This document shows, one piece after another, positions 16,883 through 25,992 of a stretch of DNA of 64,000 nucleotides; position 1 is the first letter of the stretch; each line of letters opens with the position of its first letter. The notes under the pieces are model-generated. The model searched no databases. It was not told the origin of the DNA and saw nothing but the letters and a program-made list of their open reading frames with translations. Both the position numbers and the translations under genes were made by a program. The stretch is from Bacillus cereus group sp. RP43. Its GTDB lineage: Bacteria > Bacillota > Bacilli > Bacillales > Bacillaceae_G. The stretch covers positions 3,472,001 to 3,536,000 of the forward strand of contig NZ_JARVHQ010000001.1 of NCBI RefSeq assembly GCF_040459645.1, written 5' to 3'.

Positions 16883-18130
16883 TCATATAATCGCTTTAAT
16901 TCCTTCTAACACTAATCCAATCATAAATCCGCAAACCGCCCCGTTCACTCGGATCCACTGCAAATCTTTACCGACATTATTTTCAATCATTTCGATTAAT
17001 GTTTTATCATCTAACTTATCAAGGTTTTCTTGCACAAGCTTTCCAATTTTCGAATGATTTTTTTCAACAATAGTAACAACTTGTTTTTGTAACCAATCTT
17101 CTATTTTTTGAACAGTCAGTTCGTCTTCTTTTATTTTATTCATTTGTGTTTGTAAGAATGGAACAACATATTTATCGGCAAATTCTTCATTTTTCACAAA
17201 GGTAACTGCCCTACTCTGTACTTGCTCTAGCATCTCTTTTATTTTGTCAGTAGCATCCCAATTGGCAATCCATTTTTCTTTCCAATTCTCTAATTCCTGT
17301 AATAAAGATTCATTTTCTTTTACATTTATAATTTCTTGACGAATCTTCGCTAATATAAGTTGTCTTGTGCTATTATCAGCATCTTGCAAGCTGTTAATAT
17401 TGCTAATGATAAACTTCTGCAAAATGCCGCCAATTTTATCTTCATCAACAATATTCATAAACGATTTCAAAGTAAACTGCAGGAATCCATCTACTTTTAT
17501 GTTTTCCATCGCCTTCATACCTAAGCTTCCTAGCTGATAACGTGCTTCATCTTGCGCTGTCCAATCTTTCACTTTTACTAATATGTAATCAAGTGTCTTT
17601 TCATCATATTCTTGCACAACTAATTGATCAACAAGCACTTGTAATATGTTACTTGTGTTAATTGTATGCAAATACGTTTTTAATTCTTTTTCAATAATAA
17701 CAGCTAATTTTTCTGTATCTATTTGAAGAATCGCTTTCTCAGCAATTGTTACAATCCCTTTTTTCACAGCATCAGACTGTAACTCTTTCTCAGCAATTTG
17801 CAGTACCATTTGCGCTAACTGCATTTCTTTTACTTTACTTGTAATACTTTCTTTCGTCAGCCATTCATTTTCTAACGTAGAAACGAGTCCCTTTGTTACC
17901 CGCTTCCGATTTTTAGGTAATAATGCTGTATGCGGAATTGGGATTCCTAACGGATGACGGAATAAAGCTGTAACCGCAAACCAATCCGCAAGTCCACCAA
18001 CTAACCCTGCTTCAAATCCCCCTTGAATAATCTCCCCAGCTACCGTTCCTTGAAAAGGGATTGAAGCCGCAAAACCTACGCCCATAACCCCAAGCGAAAT
18101 ACCCGCTATATATTTTGTCTGTAATGACAT
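16883..18130 (-). CDS. DUF445 family membrane protein
   Basis: 415 residues. N-terminal span with GGFEAGLVGGLADWFAVTALFRHPLG, the hallmark of DUF445 (YheB/YtxC-like) proteins; a long helical, coiled-coil-like cytoplasmic region (~70-385); and a C-terminal span with VNGAVCGFMIGLVLEGIKAII. Biochemical role not established; one B. subtilis relative, YheB, is expressed in sporulating cells. GTG at 18139 is possible, but it lies too close to AGAGG; ATG at 18130 is used here. Ends two bases from the shared terminator. Confidence 0.82.
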   Translation of the reverse strand: MSLQTKYIAGISLGVMGVGFAASIPFQGTVAGEIIQGGFEAGLVGGLADWFAVTALFRHPLGIPIPHTALLPKNRKRVTKGLVSTLENEWLTKESITSKVKEMQLAQMVLQIAEKELQSDAVKKGIVTIAEKAILQIDTEKLAVIIEKELKTYLHTINTSNILQVLVDQLVVQEYDEKTLDYILVKVKDWTAQDEARYQLGSLGMKAMENIKVDGFLQFTLKSFMNIVDEDKIGGILQKFIISNINSLQDADNSTRQLILAKIRQEIINVKENESLLQELENWKEKWIANWDATDKIKEMLEQVQSRAVTFVKNEEFADKYVVPFLQTQMNKIKEDELTVQKIEDWLQKQVVTIVEKNHSKIGKLVQENLDKLDDKTLIEMIENNVGKDLQWIRVNGAVCGFMIGLVLEGIKAII

Positions 18131-18259
18131 CGTATACACACATCCTCTTAATTATGTAAAATAAAGCTTTTTTGTTATATTTATTCGATATTAGCAATCC
18201 TTTATATCTATACTATAAAGAACTAGTGCGAAAATAACAAAGAATTTTATGTACATGAA

Positions 18260-18289
18260 AAAAATGAGGCTGTAAATAGCCTCATTTTT
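18260..18289 (-). terminator. Terminator of dsdA
   Basis: Stem AAAAATGAGGCT / AGCCTCATTTTT with a six-base loop, touching the dsdA stop. Confidence 0.85.
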
Positions 18290-19625
18290 ATTTTAACGTT
18301 AATTCCATACCTGTTTTATAATACCCATTCATCACGTCTTCTGGAACCATACTCCCACCAGTTCCCCACACAATATGAGTACCTTTCTTTACCTTCTCTG
18401 TTAACCTATATTTTTGTAAATACTCATTTTCAGCTTTACATACATTCAACGGCCCTACCATACCCGCTAACGCAGAAGGCTCTAAATAAATATTTTCAGT
18501 ATCAGCCAGTTCTTTTAATAATCTATATAACTCTTCATCACTCACTGTGTAATTTCCACTTAAAAATGGTTCCATCGTTTTACCGACAAATCCAGAGGGT
18601 CTTCCTACCGCAAGTCCATCCGCATCAGTTACATTATCAATCCCGATATCTTGAACGGCAATTTTATCGTGAAGCCCCGTCATTAAACCGAGTAACATAC
18701 ATGGAGAGTGCGTAGGCTCAGCAAAGAAACAATGCACATTGTCTTTATACAATAACTTTAAGCCGAATGCTACTCCGCCAGGTCCCCCGCCGACTCCGCA
18801 CGGAAGATAAACGAATAAAGGATGTTCTTCATCTACCGCAATCTCTAACTCTTCTAATTGTTTTTGTAAACGCGACGCTGCTACTGCGTATCCTAAAAAT
18901 AAATCATGTGAGTTTTCATCATCAACAAAATAGCAGCTAGGATCTGCATCTGCTTGCAGTCTTCCTTCTTCTACTGCTTTACTATAATCCGCTTCATATT
19001 CAATAACATTTACACCTTTACTTCTTAATAAATCTTTTTTCCATTGTTTCGCATCTGCTGACATATGAACAGTTACATTAAATCCTAGTTTCGCACTCAT
19101 AATCCCAATGCTCAGTCCTAAGTTTCCTGTCGAACCTACTGCAATTGAATACTTCGCAAAAAAAGCTCTAAATCTATCACTATCTAAAATTGAATAATCA
19201 TCTTTCTCTGTTAACATTCCATGCTGAAGTGCCAGTTTCTCTGCATGTTTCAACACTTCATAAATGCCGCCTCTTGCCTTTATTGATCCTGATATTGGAA
19301 GATGACTATCACACTTTAATAATAATTCTCCCCATATAGGTTGCTCGTAATTTTTCTCTAAAGATTGTTTCATAGAAGGTATTTTCACTAAAGGAGATTC
19401 TATAATTCCGCTCGTTTCTTTCGTTTCAGGAAATACTTTCGCAATATATGGTGCAAAACGCTTTAATCTCTCTTCCGCGTCTTTTACATGTTCTTCATTA
19501 AGTGGCGAATTTTTTATTGCTGTTTCATACTTTTCCATATTCGGGTTTATCCAAAATACTTCTTCTGTTGCGATTAAGTTATTTACTAGTGGGTATTGCT
19601 CTTTCAATGCCTCTATCTCCTTCAT
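18288..19625 (-). CDS. dsdA: D-serine ammonia-lyase (dehydratase)
   Basis: PLP enzyme converting D-serine to pyruvate and ammonia, detoxifying D-serine. The 445-residue length, the PLP-lysine motif SGSIKARGG (Lys116) and the phosphate-binding CGVGGGPGG match E. coli DsdA closely; SVGSTGNLG is the substrate/PLP asparagine-loop motif. The start has GAGGAAGAG in front. It is divergent from the XRE-cupin gene at 19775, which occupies the place that dsdC has in enteric bacteria and is the likely regulator. Confidence 0.95.
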   Translation of the reverse strand: MKEIEALKEQYPLVNNLIATEEVFWINPNMEKYETAIKNSPLNEEHVKDAEERLKRFAPYIAKVFPETKETSGIIESPLVKIPSMKQSLEKNYEQPIWGELLLKCDSHLPISGSIKARGGIYEVLKHAEKLALQHGMLTEKDDYSILDSDRFRAFFAKYSIAVGSTGNLGLSIGIMSAKLGFNVTVHMSADAKQWKKDLLRSKGVNVIEYEADYSKAVEEGRLQADADPSCYFVDDENSHDLFLGYAVAASRLQKQLEELEIAVDEEHPLFVYLPCGVGGGPGGVAFGLKLLYKDNVHCFFAEPTHSPCMLLGLMTGLHDKIAVQDIGIDNVTDADGLAVGRPSGFVGKTMEPFLSGNYTVSDEELYRLLKELADTENIYLEPSALAGMVGPLNVCKAENEYLQKYRLTEKVKKGTHIVWGTGGSMVPEDVMNGYYKTGMELTLK

Positions 19626-19639
19626 TTCTCTTCCTCCTC

Positions 19640-19760
19640 ATATCCTTGTAGCTAGCCATATAATAAATTATAATTAAATTAATTTTAATATAGTTTAACA
19701 TAAATAATTCATTTTAGTTAATTTTAATTTAATTTATTTAAATATAATTTAATAATCATT
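19640..19760. promoter_or_regulatory. AT-rich divergent control region of dsdA and the XRE-cupin gene
   Basis: Almost pure A/T sequence with repeated TTAATTTTAAT blocks (19679-19689 and 19718-19728) and AGTTTAAC/AGTTAATT motifs. Spacing and composition suit several operators for the XRE-cupin regulator. Exact promoters cannot be assigned because there are too many near matches. Confidence 0.35.
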
Positions 19761-19774
19761 AAGGAGCATTTATT

Positions 19775-20320
19775 ATGGAGAATATAGATATCGGTAAAAA
19801 AATCGAAAAACAAAGAAAAGAAAAAGGATTAACTAGTAAAGAATTAGCAAAGATGGCTGAAATCACACCATCAATGCTTAGTCAAATTGAACGTGGTTCT
19901 GCTAACCCTTCCATTCAAACATTAAAGGTACTCGCAAAAGCTCTTGATGTTCCAACATTTAGTTTTTTACTTGAAGAAAATAATACAGACGATCTAATAG
20001 TGCGTTCTAATAAAAGAAAAAAAATGATTATCGATAATTTATCATATGAATTGTTATCACCTGATTTCACAGGAAATTTAGCAACAGCAATTATGACTAT
20101 CCCACCGAATACTGCTTCATCAGAAAATGTGCTAGAACATAAAGGAGAAGAATTAGCATTTGTATTAGACGGAAAAATCACATTGCACTTAAATGAAGAA
20201 GAATACACATTAGAAACTGGTGATAGCGTAAAAATACCAGCTTATTTAAAACATAAATGGGTAAATCAATTCGAGAAAAATGCGATTGTTTTATTCTCTG
20301 TTACTCCGCCGATTTTTTAA
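19775..20320 (+). CDS. XRE-family regulator with C-terminal cupin domain
   Basis: 181 residues: HTH_3 domain (residues ~8-62, KQRKEKGLTSKELAKMAEITPSMLSQIERGSANPS) and a cupin barrel (~105-175, HKGEELAFVLDGKITLHLNEEEYTLETGDSVKIPA). Such regulators bind a small ligand in the cupin and usually control an adjacent catabolic gene. Divergence from dsdA suggests it responds to D-serine or a product; this is inference. Start at 19775 behind AAGGAG. Confidence 0.88.
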   Translation: MENIDIGKKIEKQRKEKGLTSKELAKMAEITPSMLSQIERGSANPSIQTLKVLAKALDVPTFSFLLEENNTDDLIVRSNKRKKMIIDNLSYELLSPDFTGNLATAIMTIPPNTASSENVLEHKGEELAFVLDGKITLHLNEEEYTLETGDSVKIPAYLKHKWVNQFEKNAIVLFSVTPPIF

Positions 20321-20335
20321 TTCATGTGATGATAA

Positions 20336-20378
20336 AAAAATAACCATGCATGGATGCTCTCCGTACATGGTTATTTTT
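20336..20378. terminator. Bidirectional terminator
   Basis: 13-bp stem AAAAATAACCATG / CATGGTTATTTTT with a 17-base loop, between the convergent XRE-cupin and Lgt-like genes. Confidence 0.8.
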
Positions 20379-21060
20379 ATTTTTTTGGTACTAACAAAAT
20401 CCCTAAACTAATAACACAAAAACTGAGTATTTGCTGTATTGAAAGACCAAATAGAACTGAATTTTGTTCACTAATAAGCGAAATAATGATATGAGCAATT
20501 CCTTCGCAAATTAGAAAAACACTTATATTCTTTCCATTTCCTAATCTTTCATTTTTAATCCATAACGAGCCAATTATACAGAGTGCGAGTATAATCTCAT
20601 ACACGAAAATAGGATGATATGAAAATTTAGATTCATATATTTTCATCCCCCATGGCAATGCCGTTTGTATACCTACTTCTTGATGGAATAGAAAATAAAA
20701 GATAATACTCATACATAGTCCAAAAGGCCATGCATCAAGTAAAATACGAAGCGAAAATTGCTCCTTTTTACTTTTCCAAACAATGTATATACTAGCCATA
20801 ATAAAACCTACTATAATATGCTGAATACTTCCTACAGCTAATAATGCTTGCATTGGCGCCCCAATGGCCCATACCGGATTTAAAATTGCCGGTGCGAATT
20901 TCCATACTAATACAATGATGAGAAAACCATTCGTTACTGCATCCATCATTTTTTCATATTGAATATTTTGTTGTTTCATCCTTAGTTTCATCAGAGTAAA
21001 TCCAAATAGACTTCCTATTATCAGAGAAACTGGTTGTAACCTAACCATCCACTCCATCAC
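20377..21060 (-). CDS. Lgt-like membrane protein (degenerate prolipoprotein diacylglyceryl transferase family)
   Basis: 227-residue membrane protein with about seven spans. The stretch ALPWGMKI followed by SYHPIFVYEIIL corresponds to the LPWG and HPTQLYE motifs of Lgt, and the N-terminal RLQPVSLIIGSLFGF region is also Lgt-like. The HGG motif and the positively charged signature GRxGNFIN of true Lgt are not visible, and the protein is shorter than the usual ~270 residues, so it is probably not a working lipoprotein acyltransferase. It follows the TlpA-like gene by 14 bases in the BlaI-linked operon. GTG start with GAGGGG eight bases upstream. Confidence 0.65.
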   Translation of the reverse strand: MMEWMVRLQPVSLIIGSLFGFTLMKLRMKQQNIQYEKMMDAVTNGFLIIVLVWKFAPAILNPVWAIGAPMQALLAVGSIQHIIVGFIMASIYIVWKSKKEQFSLRILLDAWPFGLCMSIIFYFLFHQEVGIQTALPWGMKIYESKFSYHPIFVYEIILALCIIGSLWIKNERLGNGKNISVFLICEGIAHIIISLISEQNSVLFGLSIQQILSFCVISLGILLVPKK

Positions 21061-21074
21061 TATGAAATCCCCTC

Positions 21075-21629
21075 TTAATTCTCAATTATTTTCTTAAACT
21101 TCTCTTCTAATTGATCTGGAGGTAATACCCCTCGTGCATGATCTACAATAATTCCATCTTTATTAACAAAAAATGTCGTTGGTAAAGAAAATACTTTATA
21201 ATCTATTCCAGCTACTCCGTCCATATCTAATAAAACAGGAAATTTAAATCCATGGCGATCTGCAAATGCGCTCGCTTCTTGTACTGGATCCCCGATTGTT
21301 GCATTTACCGCAAAGATTTCAACATCCTTTTTATATTTATCATACAAACGAACTAAATCAGGAGCCTCCATTTCACATGGACCACACCACGATGCCCAAA
21401 AATTAATAACATATGGTTTTCCCTTTGCATCATTTAACGAATACAGCTTACCGTCCAATCCTTTTAATGTTATGTTTGGTGCTTTAAATCCCACTTGTGG
21501 CAATACTTCTTTCTCTTGTAACTCCGCTTGTTTCGCTTTTCTTTCTTTTTCTTCTTTCTTTGTATTATAAAAGTTAACCCCGGCCCAAATTAGTGCCCCG
21601 GCCAGTATAATAGCAATTAGTTTCTTCAC
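21075..21629 (-). CDS. TlpA/ResA-type thiol-disulfide oxidoreductase
   Basis: 184-residue membrane-anchored thioredoxin-fold protein acting outside the membrane. An N-terminal span (residues ~3-20) is followed by a charged linker, then the AhpC/TSA-Redoxin domain with the active site ASWCGPCEM and the cis-proline region FSLPTTFFVNKDG. Members reduce specific extracytoplasmic disulfides, as in cytochrome c maturation or sporulation. The start is GTG at 21629 behind AGGAGGAAGAAAA. A BlaI-type operator lies at 21649-21663, so this gene has its own regulated promoter. Substrate unknown. Confidence 0.87.
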   Translation of the reverse strand: MKKLIAIILAGALIWAGVNFYNTKKEEKERKAKQAELQEKEVLPQVGFKAPNITLKGLDGKLYSLNDAKGKPYVINFWASWCGPCEMEAPDLVRLYDKYKKDVEIFAVNATIGDPVQEASAFADRHGFKFPVLLDMDGVAGIDYKVFSLPTTFFVNKDGIIVDHARGVLPPDQLEEKFKKIIEN

Positions 21630-21648
21630 TTTTCTTCCTCCTAAACAC

Positions 21649-21663
21649 ACTACAAAACGTAGT
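21649..21663. promoter_or_regulatory. BlaI-type operator before the TlpA-like gene
   Basis: ACTACAAAACGTAGT: half-sites ACTACA and CGTAGT around three bases, one mismatch from the site upstream of the repressor gene. It lies directly upstream of the ribosome site. Confidence 0.6.
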
Positions 21664-21684
21664 GTTAACTATTAAAAAAAGAGG

Positions 21685-22497
21685 CTATATGCATTCTCCA
21701 ACAATAAGTACAATCGACATACAAAATAGCCCTAACGTTACATATACTGAATTCGTATGTAATGGTATATTCAGCTTAACAACTTTCTCATTCAAGACTT
21801 GCTCAATCCGTAAATTAATTGCAGTTTTCGCAAAGGAAGCTGTAATACATTGATTTTCCATCGTCTTTATTTTAATTAACTTTAATAATGCACTACCTAG
21901 CTCAAATGAAGATTTCATTTTTTGCATCGCATATTTATCAGCTGATAGCTCCTGATACACATGATAACGCTGCAGCATTCCTTTTAATATAGGAATGTAC
22001 ATCATTCCTTCAGCTAACAATGTAAAGAAAAATAACTTTAATGGATCTCGATTTTTTTGATGATATTCCTCATGTAATACAATCGCATCAATTTCTTCCT
22101 CTGAAAACGCCTGAAACATCCCTTCTGAAATAACAATTTTCGGTCGAAATAATCCAATTGTAAATGCCGTAATCTGTAACGTTGATAATACGTACACTTG
22201 CTTTCCTTTTCTAGTAATAGACACGATATTTCTTTTCAATTTTTTACTATAAAAAAACTGCTTCCAAATTCTTTTACTTATAATGATTACAGTAAATAAC
22301 AGTAATCCGGCTATCATAATGCGGAGTATTGACAGTTCTCTCATATGTTGTTGCAATTCAAATAAACAAAATTGTGAAAGAAAAAATGCTTTATTTTGAA
22401 AAAGAAATGGGTATGTGACGTAGTATACTAACATACTTAAAAAAAGAACACTAATAGTCACTGCTAACAAAATGATTTTACGCATTTGCCACTTCAT
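21685..22497 (-). CDS. M56-family membrane metalloprotease (short BlaR1-like)
   Basis: 270 residues with membrane spans near residues 8-28, 58-76 and 248-267. Zinc protease motif VLHEEYHQ (HExxH) near residue 140 and the downstream ELSADKYA that supplies the third ligand. BlaR1 and MecR1 have this gluzincin domain followed by an extracellular penicillin-binding sensor; here the protein ends after the last span and has no sensor. The expected role is cleavage of the BlaI-type repressor encoded just upstream (one-base spacing). What triggers it is unknown. Confidence 0.85.
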   Translation of the reverse strand: MKWQMRKIILLAVTISVLFLSMLVYYVTYPFLFQNKAFFLSQFCLFELQQHMRELSILRIMIAGLLLFTVIIISKRIWKQFFYSKKLKRNIVSITRKGKQVYVLSTLQITAFTIGLFRPKIVISEGMFQAFSEEEIDAIVLHEEYHQKNRDPLKLFFFTLLAEGMMYIPILKGMLQRYHVYQELSADKYAMQKMKSSFELGSALLKLIKIKTMENQCITASFAKTAINLRIEQVLNEKVVKLNIPLHTNSVYVTLGLFCMSIVLIVGECI

Positions 22498-22498
22498 T

Positions 22499-22915
22499 TT
22501 ATCGGTCCTCTTTTTTTAGCTGACTTAATTTCTCTTCTAATTTTTTTATTAAAGATGGATCAGCTTGTTCTAACTCATCTATCATATGGTTCACAACAAG
22601 ATCTCCAAATTCCCCCATTAATTCCTGTGTCATTTTCTTCGTTTGATTAGATAAAAATTCTTCTTTCGTTTGTGTAGTACGATACATACCACTTCTTTTC
22701 ACGATATGCTTTTCTAAATGTGCTTTCTCTACTAATCTGTTCATAACTGTCATTACAGTATTAAAATTCACCGGGGATTCTTCACTTAATTTCTGTTGCA
22801 CATCTTTAATGGTAATACCCTCAGTAGCCCAAACAATTTCCATTATTTTCGCTTCAAGCGGTCCGAAAAAGTGATTTAACCCTTGCTCATTTAACTTGTA
22901 GTTTTGAGTAAACAT
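22499..22915 (-). CDS. BlaI/MecI-family transcriptional repressor
   Basis: 138-residue winged-helix repressor: N-terminal DNA-binding domain (GPLEAKIMEIVWATEGITIKDVQQKL, NFNTVMTVMNRLVEKAHL) and a C-terminal dimerisation helix region. Family members bind ACTACA/TGTAGT dyads and are inactivated by proteolysis. Such a dyad overlaps its own -10 (22933-22947), implying autorepression. First gene of the cassette; no beta-lactamase gene is adjacent. Confidence 0.9.
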   Translation of the reverse strand: MFTQNYKLNEQGLNHFFGPLEAKIMEIVWATEGITIKDVQQKLSEESPVNFNTVMTVMNRLVEKAHLEKHIVKRSGMYRTTQTKEEFLSNQTKKMTQELMGEFGDLVVNHMIDELEQADPSLIKKLEEKLSQLKKEDR

Positions 22916-22932
22916 CGTATGGCCCCTTTCAC

Positions 22933-22968
22933 ACTACAGATTGTAGTATAAAATATATAGAAGGTCAA
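22933..22968 (-). promoter_or_regulatory. blaI-like promoter with overlapping operator
   Basis: Minus-strand -35 TTGACC (22968-22963), 17-base spacer, -10 TACAAT (22945-22940). The dyad ACTACA-GAT-TGTAGT at 22933-22947 covers the -10. Confidence 0.7.
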
Positions 22969-22981
22969 ACATGAATGATAT

Positions 22982-23022
22982 TAACTGATACTTAAATGGA
23001 TCCTAATCTCCACTAATTAGTT
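22982..23022. repeat. Imperfect hairpin related to the 11.7-kb element ends (weak)
   Basis: AACTGAT...GGAT and ATCTCCACTAATTAGTT form an imperfect inverted repeat. CCACTAATTA is shared with 31632-31641 and resembles the right-end hairpin at 11740-11771. Possibly a decayed repeat; it may also terminate DUF3942 transcripts. Confidence 0.25.
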
Positions 23023-23040
23023 ATCTGTACCGCGTTCGAT

Positions 23041-23439
23041 TCATTGTAAGCCTAACTTCTCTCCAAATGTATCATAAAGATAATATTCTAATATTTGCAC
23101 ACTAAATTTCTCATTACGCCCGAGTGCAAATAATTCCCGATTTTTTGCTACGATAGTATCTAATGGAATTACCACATTATCCACTATTTTTGTAATTTCA
23201 ATTATATTACTTTCTACGTTTACTTCTGTTTTAAATTCGATATTTTCTAATACTATATGTGAACGTCTTCCTGATGCAAAAAAAGTAAAGTTAGGATTTT
23301 TAAAAATGCCAATTTCACTCTCTAACGGATATAAATATTTAAAAATTATATCTCTGTGTCCATCTTTTATTATTTTTTCATCTTTTTCATCATCTAAATA
23401 TTCTTTCACCTTCGCTGCAAACTCAAATCGAAAATCCAC
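23041..23439 (-). CDS. DUF3942 family protein
   Basis: 132-residue soluble protein. The N-terminus DFRFEFAAKVKEYLDDEKDEKIIKDGHRDIIF and the FASGRRSHIVLENIEFKTEV block fit the DUF3942 family, found mainly in the B. cereus group. No catalytic motif, signal peptide or span is visible. Mixed alpha-beta pattern with a central beta region. Stands alone; function unknown. Start has GGGAGCGTGAAAG upstream. Confidence 0.7.
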   Translation of the reverse strand: MDFRFEFAAKVKEYLDDEKDEKIIKDGHRDIIFKYLYPLESEIGIFKNPNFTFFASGRRSHIVLENIEFKTEVNVESNIIEITKIVDNVVIPLDTIVAKNRELFALGRNEKFSVQILEYYLYDTFGEKLGLQ

Positions 23440-23829
23440 TCTTTCACGCTCCCTCTTTTCATTCTACACTAATAAATATATTGATATAATTTTACCATAT
23501 TATAAAATAACTTCCAATAAAAAGTAAAAACCACTTTTGTAAAACCTCTGGTATTCCCCGCACTTTTTAAATATAAATACTCTTTCAATCTTAATTAGTA
23601 CGTCGTTATATTCATTTAAACATATTGTTTCCATACTTTGAAACAATATCATCCAGTATTATATATGAATAAACTGCTTCTAATTCCTTTCTATCTACAG
23701 CTATCAATACCTCATGCTATTTCAATATATTGTTTACTTTATTTCCCCTTATTCATTAAATCACAGAAGGAATGTAACTCCCCGCTATCGAATTTTTACA
23801 TAACAAATATTATTAGGTGGTGCTTTACT
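23440..23829. other. Non-coding gap with one inverted repeat
   Basis: 390 bases without a supportable gene. It contains ATATTGTTTC / GAAACAATAT (23622-23649), a 10-bp inverted repeat with an 8-base loop and no T tract, about 180 bases before the peptidase gene; it could be an operator or RNA stem. The upstream extension of the peptidase frame from 23638 lacks a ribosome site and family similarity. Confidence 0.5.
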
Positions 23830-24528
23830 ATGAAATTAGCTGTCATTGGTGGCGGTGATTTACAAGATCCAAATCACTTGCATATTAATGAACGACTTAT
23901 AGAATTAACAAATAAACAATACCCAAAAGTATTATTCATTCCAACAGCTAGTCGTGATGATGAAGGATATATAAAGTTATTTTTAGAAACATTTGAAAAG
24001 CAATTACATTGTGAGGTTCAAATTTTACGCATTTCAACCGAAACACCTACTAAATATGAAATAGATGAGATGATTCATTCTGCCGATTTAATTTATCTTG
24101 GCGGTGGAAATTACGTTCACATGCTTGAACAATGGAAAGAACATAAACTAGATGAGAAGTTACTATTTGCTTTAAAACGCGGAACACTTATTGCAGGATA
24201 TAGTGCCGGTGCGATGTGTTGGTTCACATCTAGCATTCGTTCAGATTATGAAGGTTCTGGTTATATAGAAAGTAGTGGCTGGAGTATTGTTAACAAAAGA
24301 TTTTGCCCTCATTACAATCAATTAAATAGAATGAATGCCTTCCATACGTTTTTACAAACTCACCAAGGTAATATAGAGGGCATTGCATTAGAAGATAATT
24401 GCGCTTTATATATTACAGAAGGTTCATTTGAAATTATCGGTGAGCCAGATACAGCTTGGGAGTTTTATATGAATAATGGAAAACTCATTAGACAACATTT
24501 TGACATAACTTTAAAAAGTTATTTATAA
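23830..24528 (+). CDS. Peptidase E-like (S51 family) protein
   Basis: 232-residue protein with the class I glutamine-amidotransferase-like fold of S51 peptidases. The nucleophile elbow is GYSAGAMCWF (serine near residue 119), preceded by YLGGGNYVHML; FCPHYNQ carries the histidine region. Family members cut Asp-X dipeptides or process cyanophycin. ATG at 23830 follows AGGTGG; the frame continues upstream, but that part is hydrophobic noise. Single gene, terminator shared with the MATE gene. Confidence 0.85.
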   Translation: MKLAVIGGGDLQDPNHLHINERLIELTNKQYPKVLFIPTASRDDEGYIKLFLETFEKQLHCEVQILRISTETPTKYEIDEMIHSADLIYLGGGNYVHMLEQWKEHKLDEKLLFALKRGTLIAGYSAGAMCWFTSSIRSDYEGSGYIESSGWSIVNKRFCPHYNQLNRMNAFHTFLQTHQGNIEGIALEDNCALYITEGSFEIIGEPDTAWEFYMNNGKLIRQHFDITLKSYL

Positions 24529-24540
24529 GCATTCATCAAA

Positions 24541-24576
24541 AAAATGTCCCTAAGTCTATAGACTTAGGGACATTTT
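24541..24576. terminator. Bidirectional terminator
   Basis: Perfect 16-bp stem AAAATGTCCCTAAGTC with a TATA loop between convergent peptidase and MATE genes. Confidence 0.9.
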
Positions 24577-24582
24577 CATCTT

Positions 24583-25992
24583 TTAACTCACTAATCTTGT
24601 AATTCGTTTCTTCTGCCATGAAAGCTTATAATATGCATACTGTAATATTAAGCTGACGATAAATGCCGCTGGATATCCAATCCAAATTCCTTCTATACCA
24701 AGATTCGTATGGTAAGAAAGATAATACGCTACAGGTACTTCAACAAGCCAAATTGATACCACACCAATCACAGTTGGCCAAAGTACTGTACCACTCGCTC
24801 GCATTGTCGCACTAATAATTTGTGCATGACCGAAAATTAAGTAACTCCATAATGTAATCATAACTAAACTATGAGCAATTTCAATTGTAGTTTGACTTGT
24901 CAAAAATAGTGCTAAAATATCTCTTGAGAATAAGTAAATAAGCGATATTAATACACCACCAATGATATAATTCATGATAATTCCAGCCTTAACAACTTTC
25001 TGTAATCGATCAAATTGGTTTGCACCAATTGATTGCGCTGCAAAAATTGATACGGTAATGCCGAGGCTAACTGCTGGCATTTGTACATAACTTGCAACTT
25101 GGTTCACAACACCATACGCGGCTGTTGCATCTGATCCATAGCGATTCACAAATGCGATTACTGCAATTTCTGATAATGAAACTAATATCATATTAATACT
25201 CGCTGGAATACCAAGTCGTAATAATAACTTTAATAACTCCCAGTCCATACGAAGATATTTTCTTACTGTAGCGTCTAATTGCAGTGGATGATTTTTCTTC
25301 TTTAAATACACTAGCATGACAATAAACGTAATAACTGTAGATATAACTGAAGCATATGCTGCTCCGTAAACATCTAATTTCGGAGCTCCTAACCAACCAA
25401 AAATAAGAATTGGTAATAAGATCATATTTAGCGCTGTACTTACGATTAAAAAGTAAAATGGCGTTTTAGAATCTCCTGTACCTCTCATAAATGTTGTGTA
25501 TGCAAAATATAAAAATAATACTGGCATAGATATAAATAAAATTCTTGCGTAATGCACACTTATTTCAATAATGTTTTCTGGCGTTCCCATAAGGCGCATA
25601 ATATCCATCGCAAAAATACTACCTATTATCGCCAACACGACTCCGATAATAAAAGTAAACGTAAGCGTCGTACCAACGATAGCTTTTAAGCGCTCTTCAT
25701 TTTTAGCACCAAATGCCTGACCAATTAAAATCGAACTACCAGAACCAATTCCAATTACAAATGAAACGAGTAGGAAAAATAACGGGAAGAAAGCCGATAT
25801 AGCTGCTAGATCATTTACGCCAAGCCATCTTCCTACTACTACCATTCCAAATAACTGTCCCACCGATTGTAAGACATTACTTAAAAGTAACGGCACTAAA
25901 AACATGGACATTGATTTCCATATCGGCTTATGTTCCGTTTCTGACTTCTGTGACTCTACACCTTCTTTATTATTATCTGTAGGTGGTTTCAA
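24583..25992 (-). CDS. MATE family efflux transporter
   Basis: 469-residue polytopic protein with 12 predicted spans in two homologous halves. MATE signatures are GQLFGMVVVGRWLGVNDLAAISA, GIGSGSSILIGQAFGAKN in the first half and GITVSIFAAQSIGANQFDR in the second. Exports cationic drugs or metabolites with Na+ or H+. Start is TTG at 25992 behind AGGAG; the nearby ATG leads to a stop after eight codons. Downstream terminator, no clear operon partner. Confidence 0.9.
   Translation of the reverse strand: MKPPTDNNKEGVESQKSETEHKPIWKSMSMFLVPLLLSNVLQSVGQLFGMVVVGRWLGVNDLAAISAFFPLFFLLVSFVIGIGSGSSILIGQAFGAKNEERLKAIVGTTLTFTFIIGVVLAIIGSIFAMDIMRLMGTPENIIEISVHYARILFISMPVLFLYFAYTTFMRGTGDSKTPFYFLIVSTALNMILLPILIFGWLGAPKLDVYGAAYASVISTVITFIVMLVYLKKKNHPLQLDATVRKYLRMDWELLKLLLRLGIPASINMILVSLSEIAVIAFVNRYGSDATAAYGVVNQVASYVQMPAVSLGITVSIFAAQSIGANQFDRLQKVVKAGIIMNYIIGGVLISLIYLFSRDILALFLTSQTTIEIAHSLVMITLWSYLIFGHAQIISATMRASGTVLWPTVIGVVSIWLVEVPVAYYLSYHTNLGIEGIWIGYPAAFIVSLILQYAYYKLSWQKKRITRLVS

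Noticed and set aside
23638..23829. 64-codon extension of the peptidase E-like protein
   Set aside because: Hydrophobic low-complexity sequence, no ribosome site; AGGTGG supports 23830.
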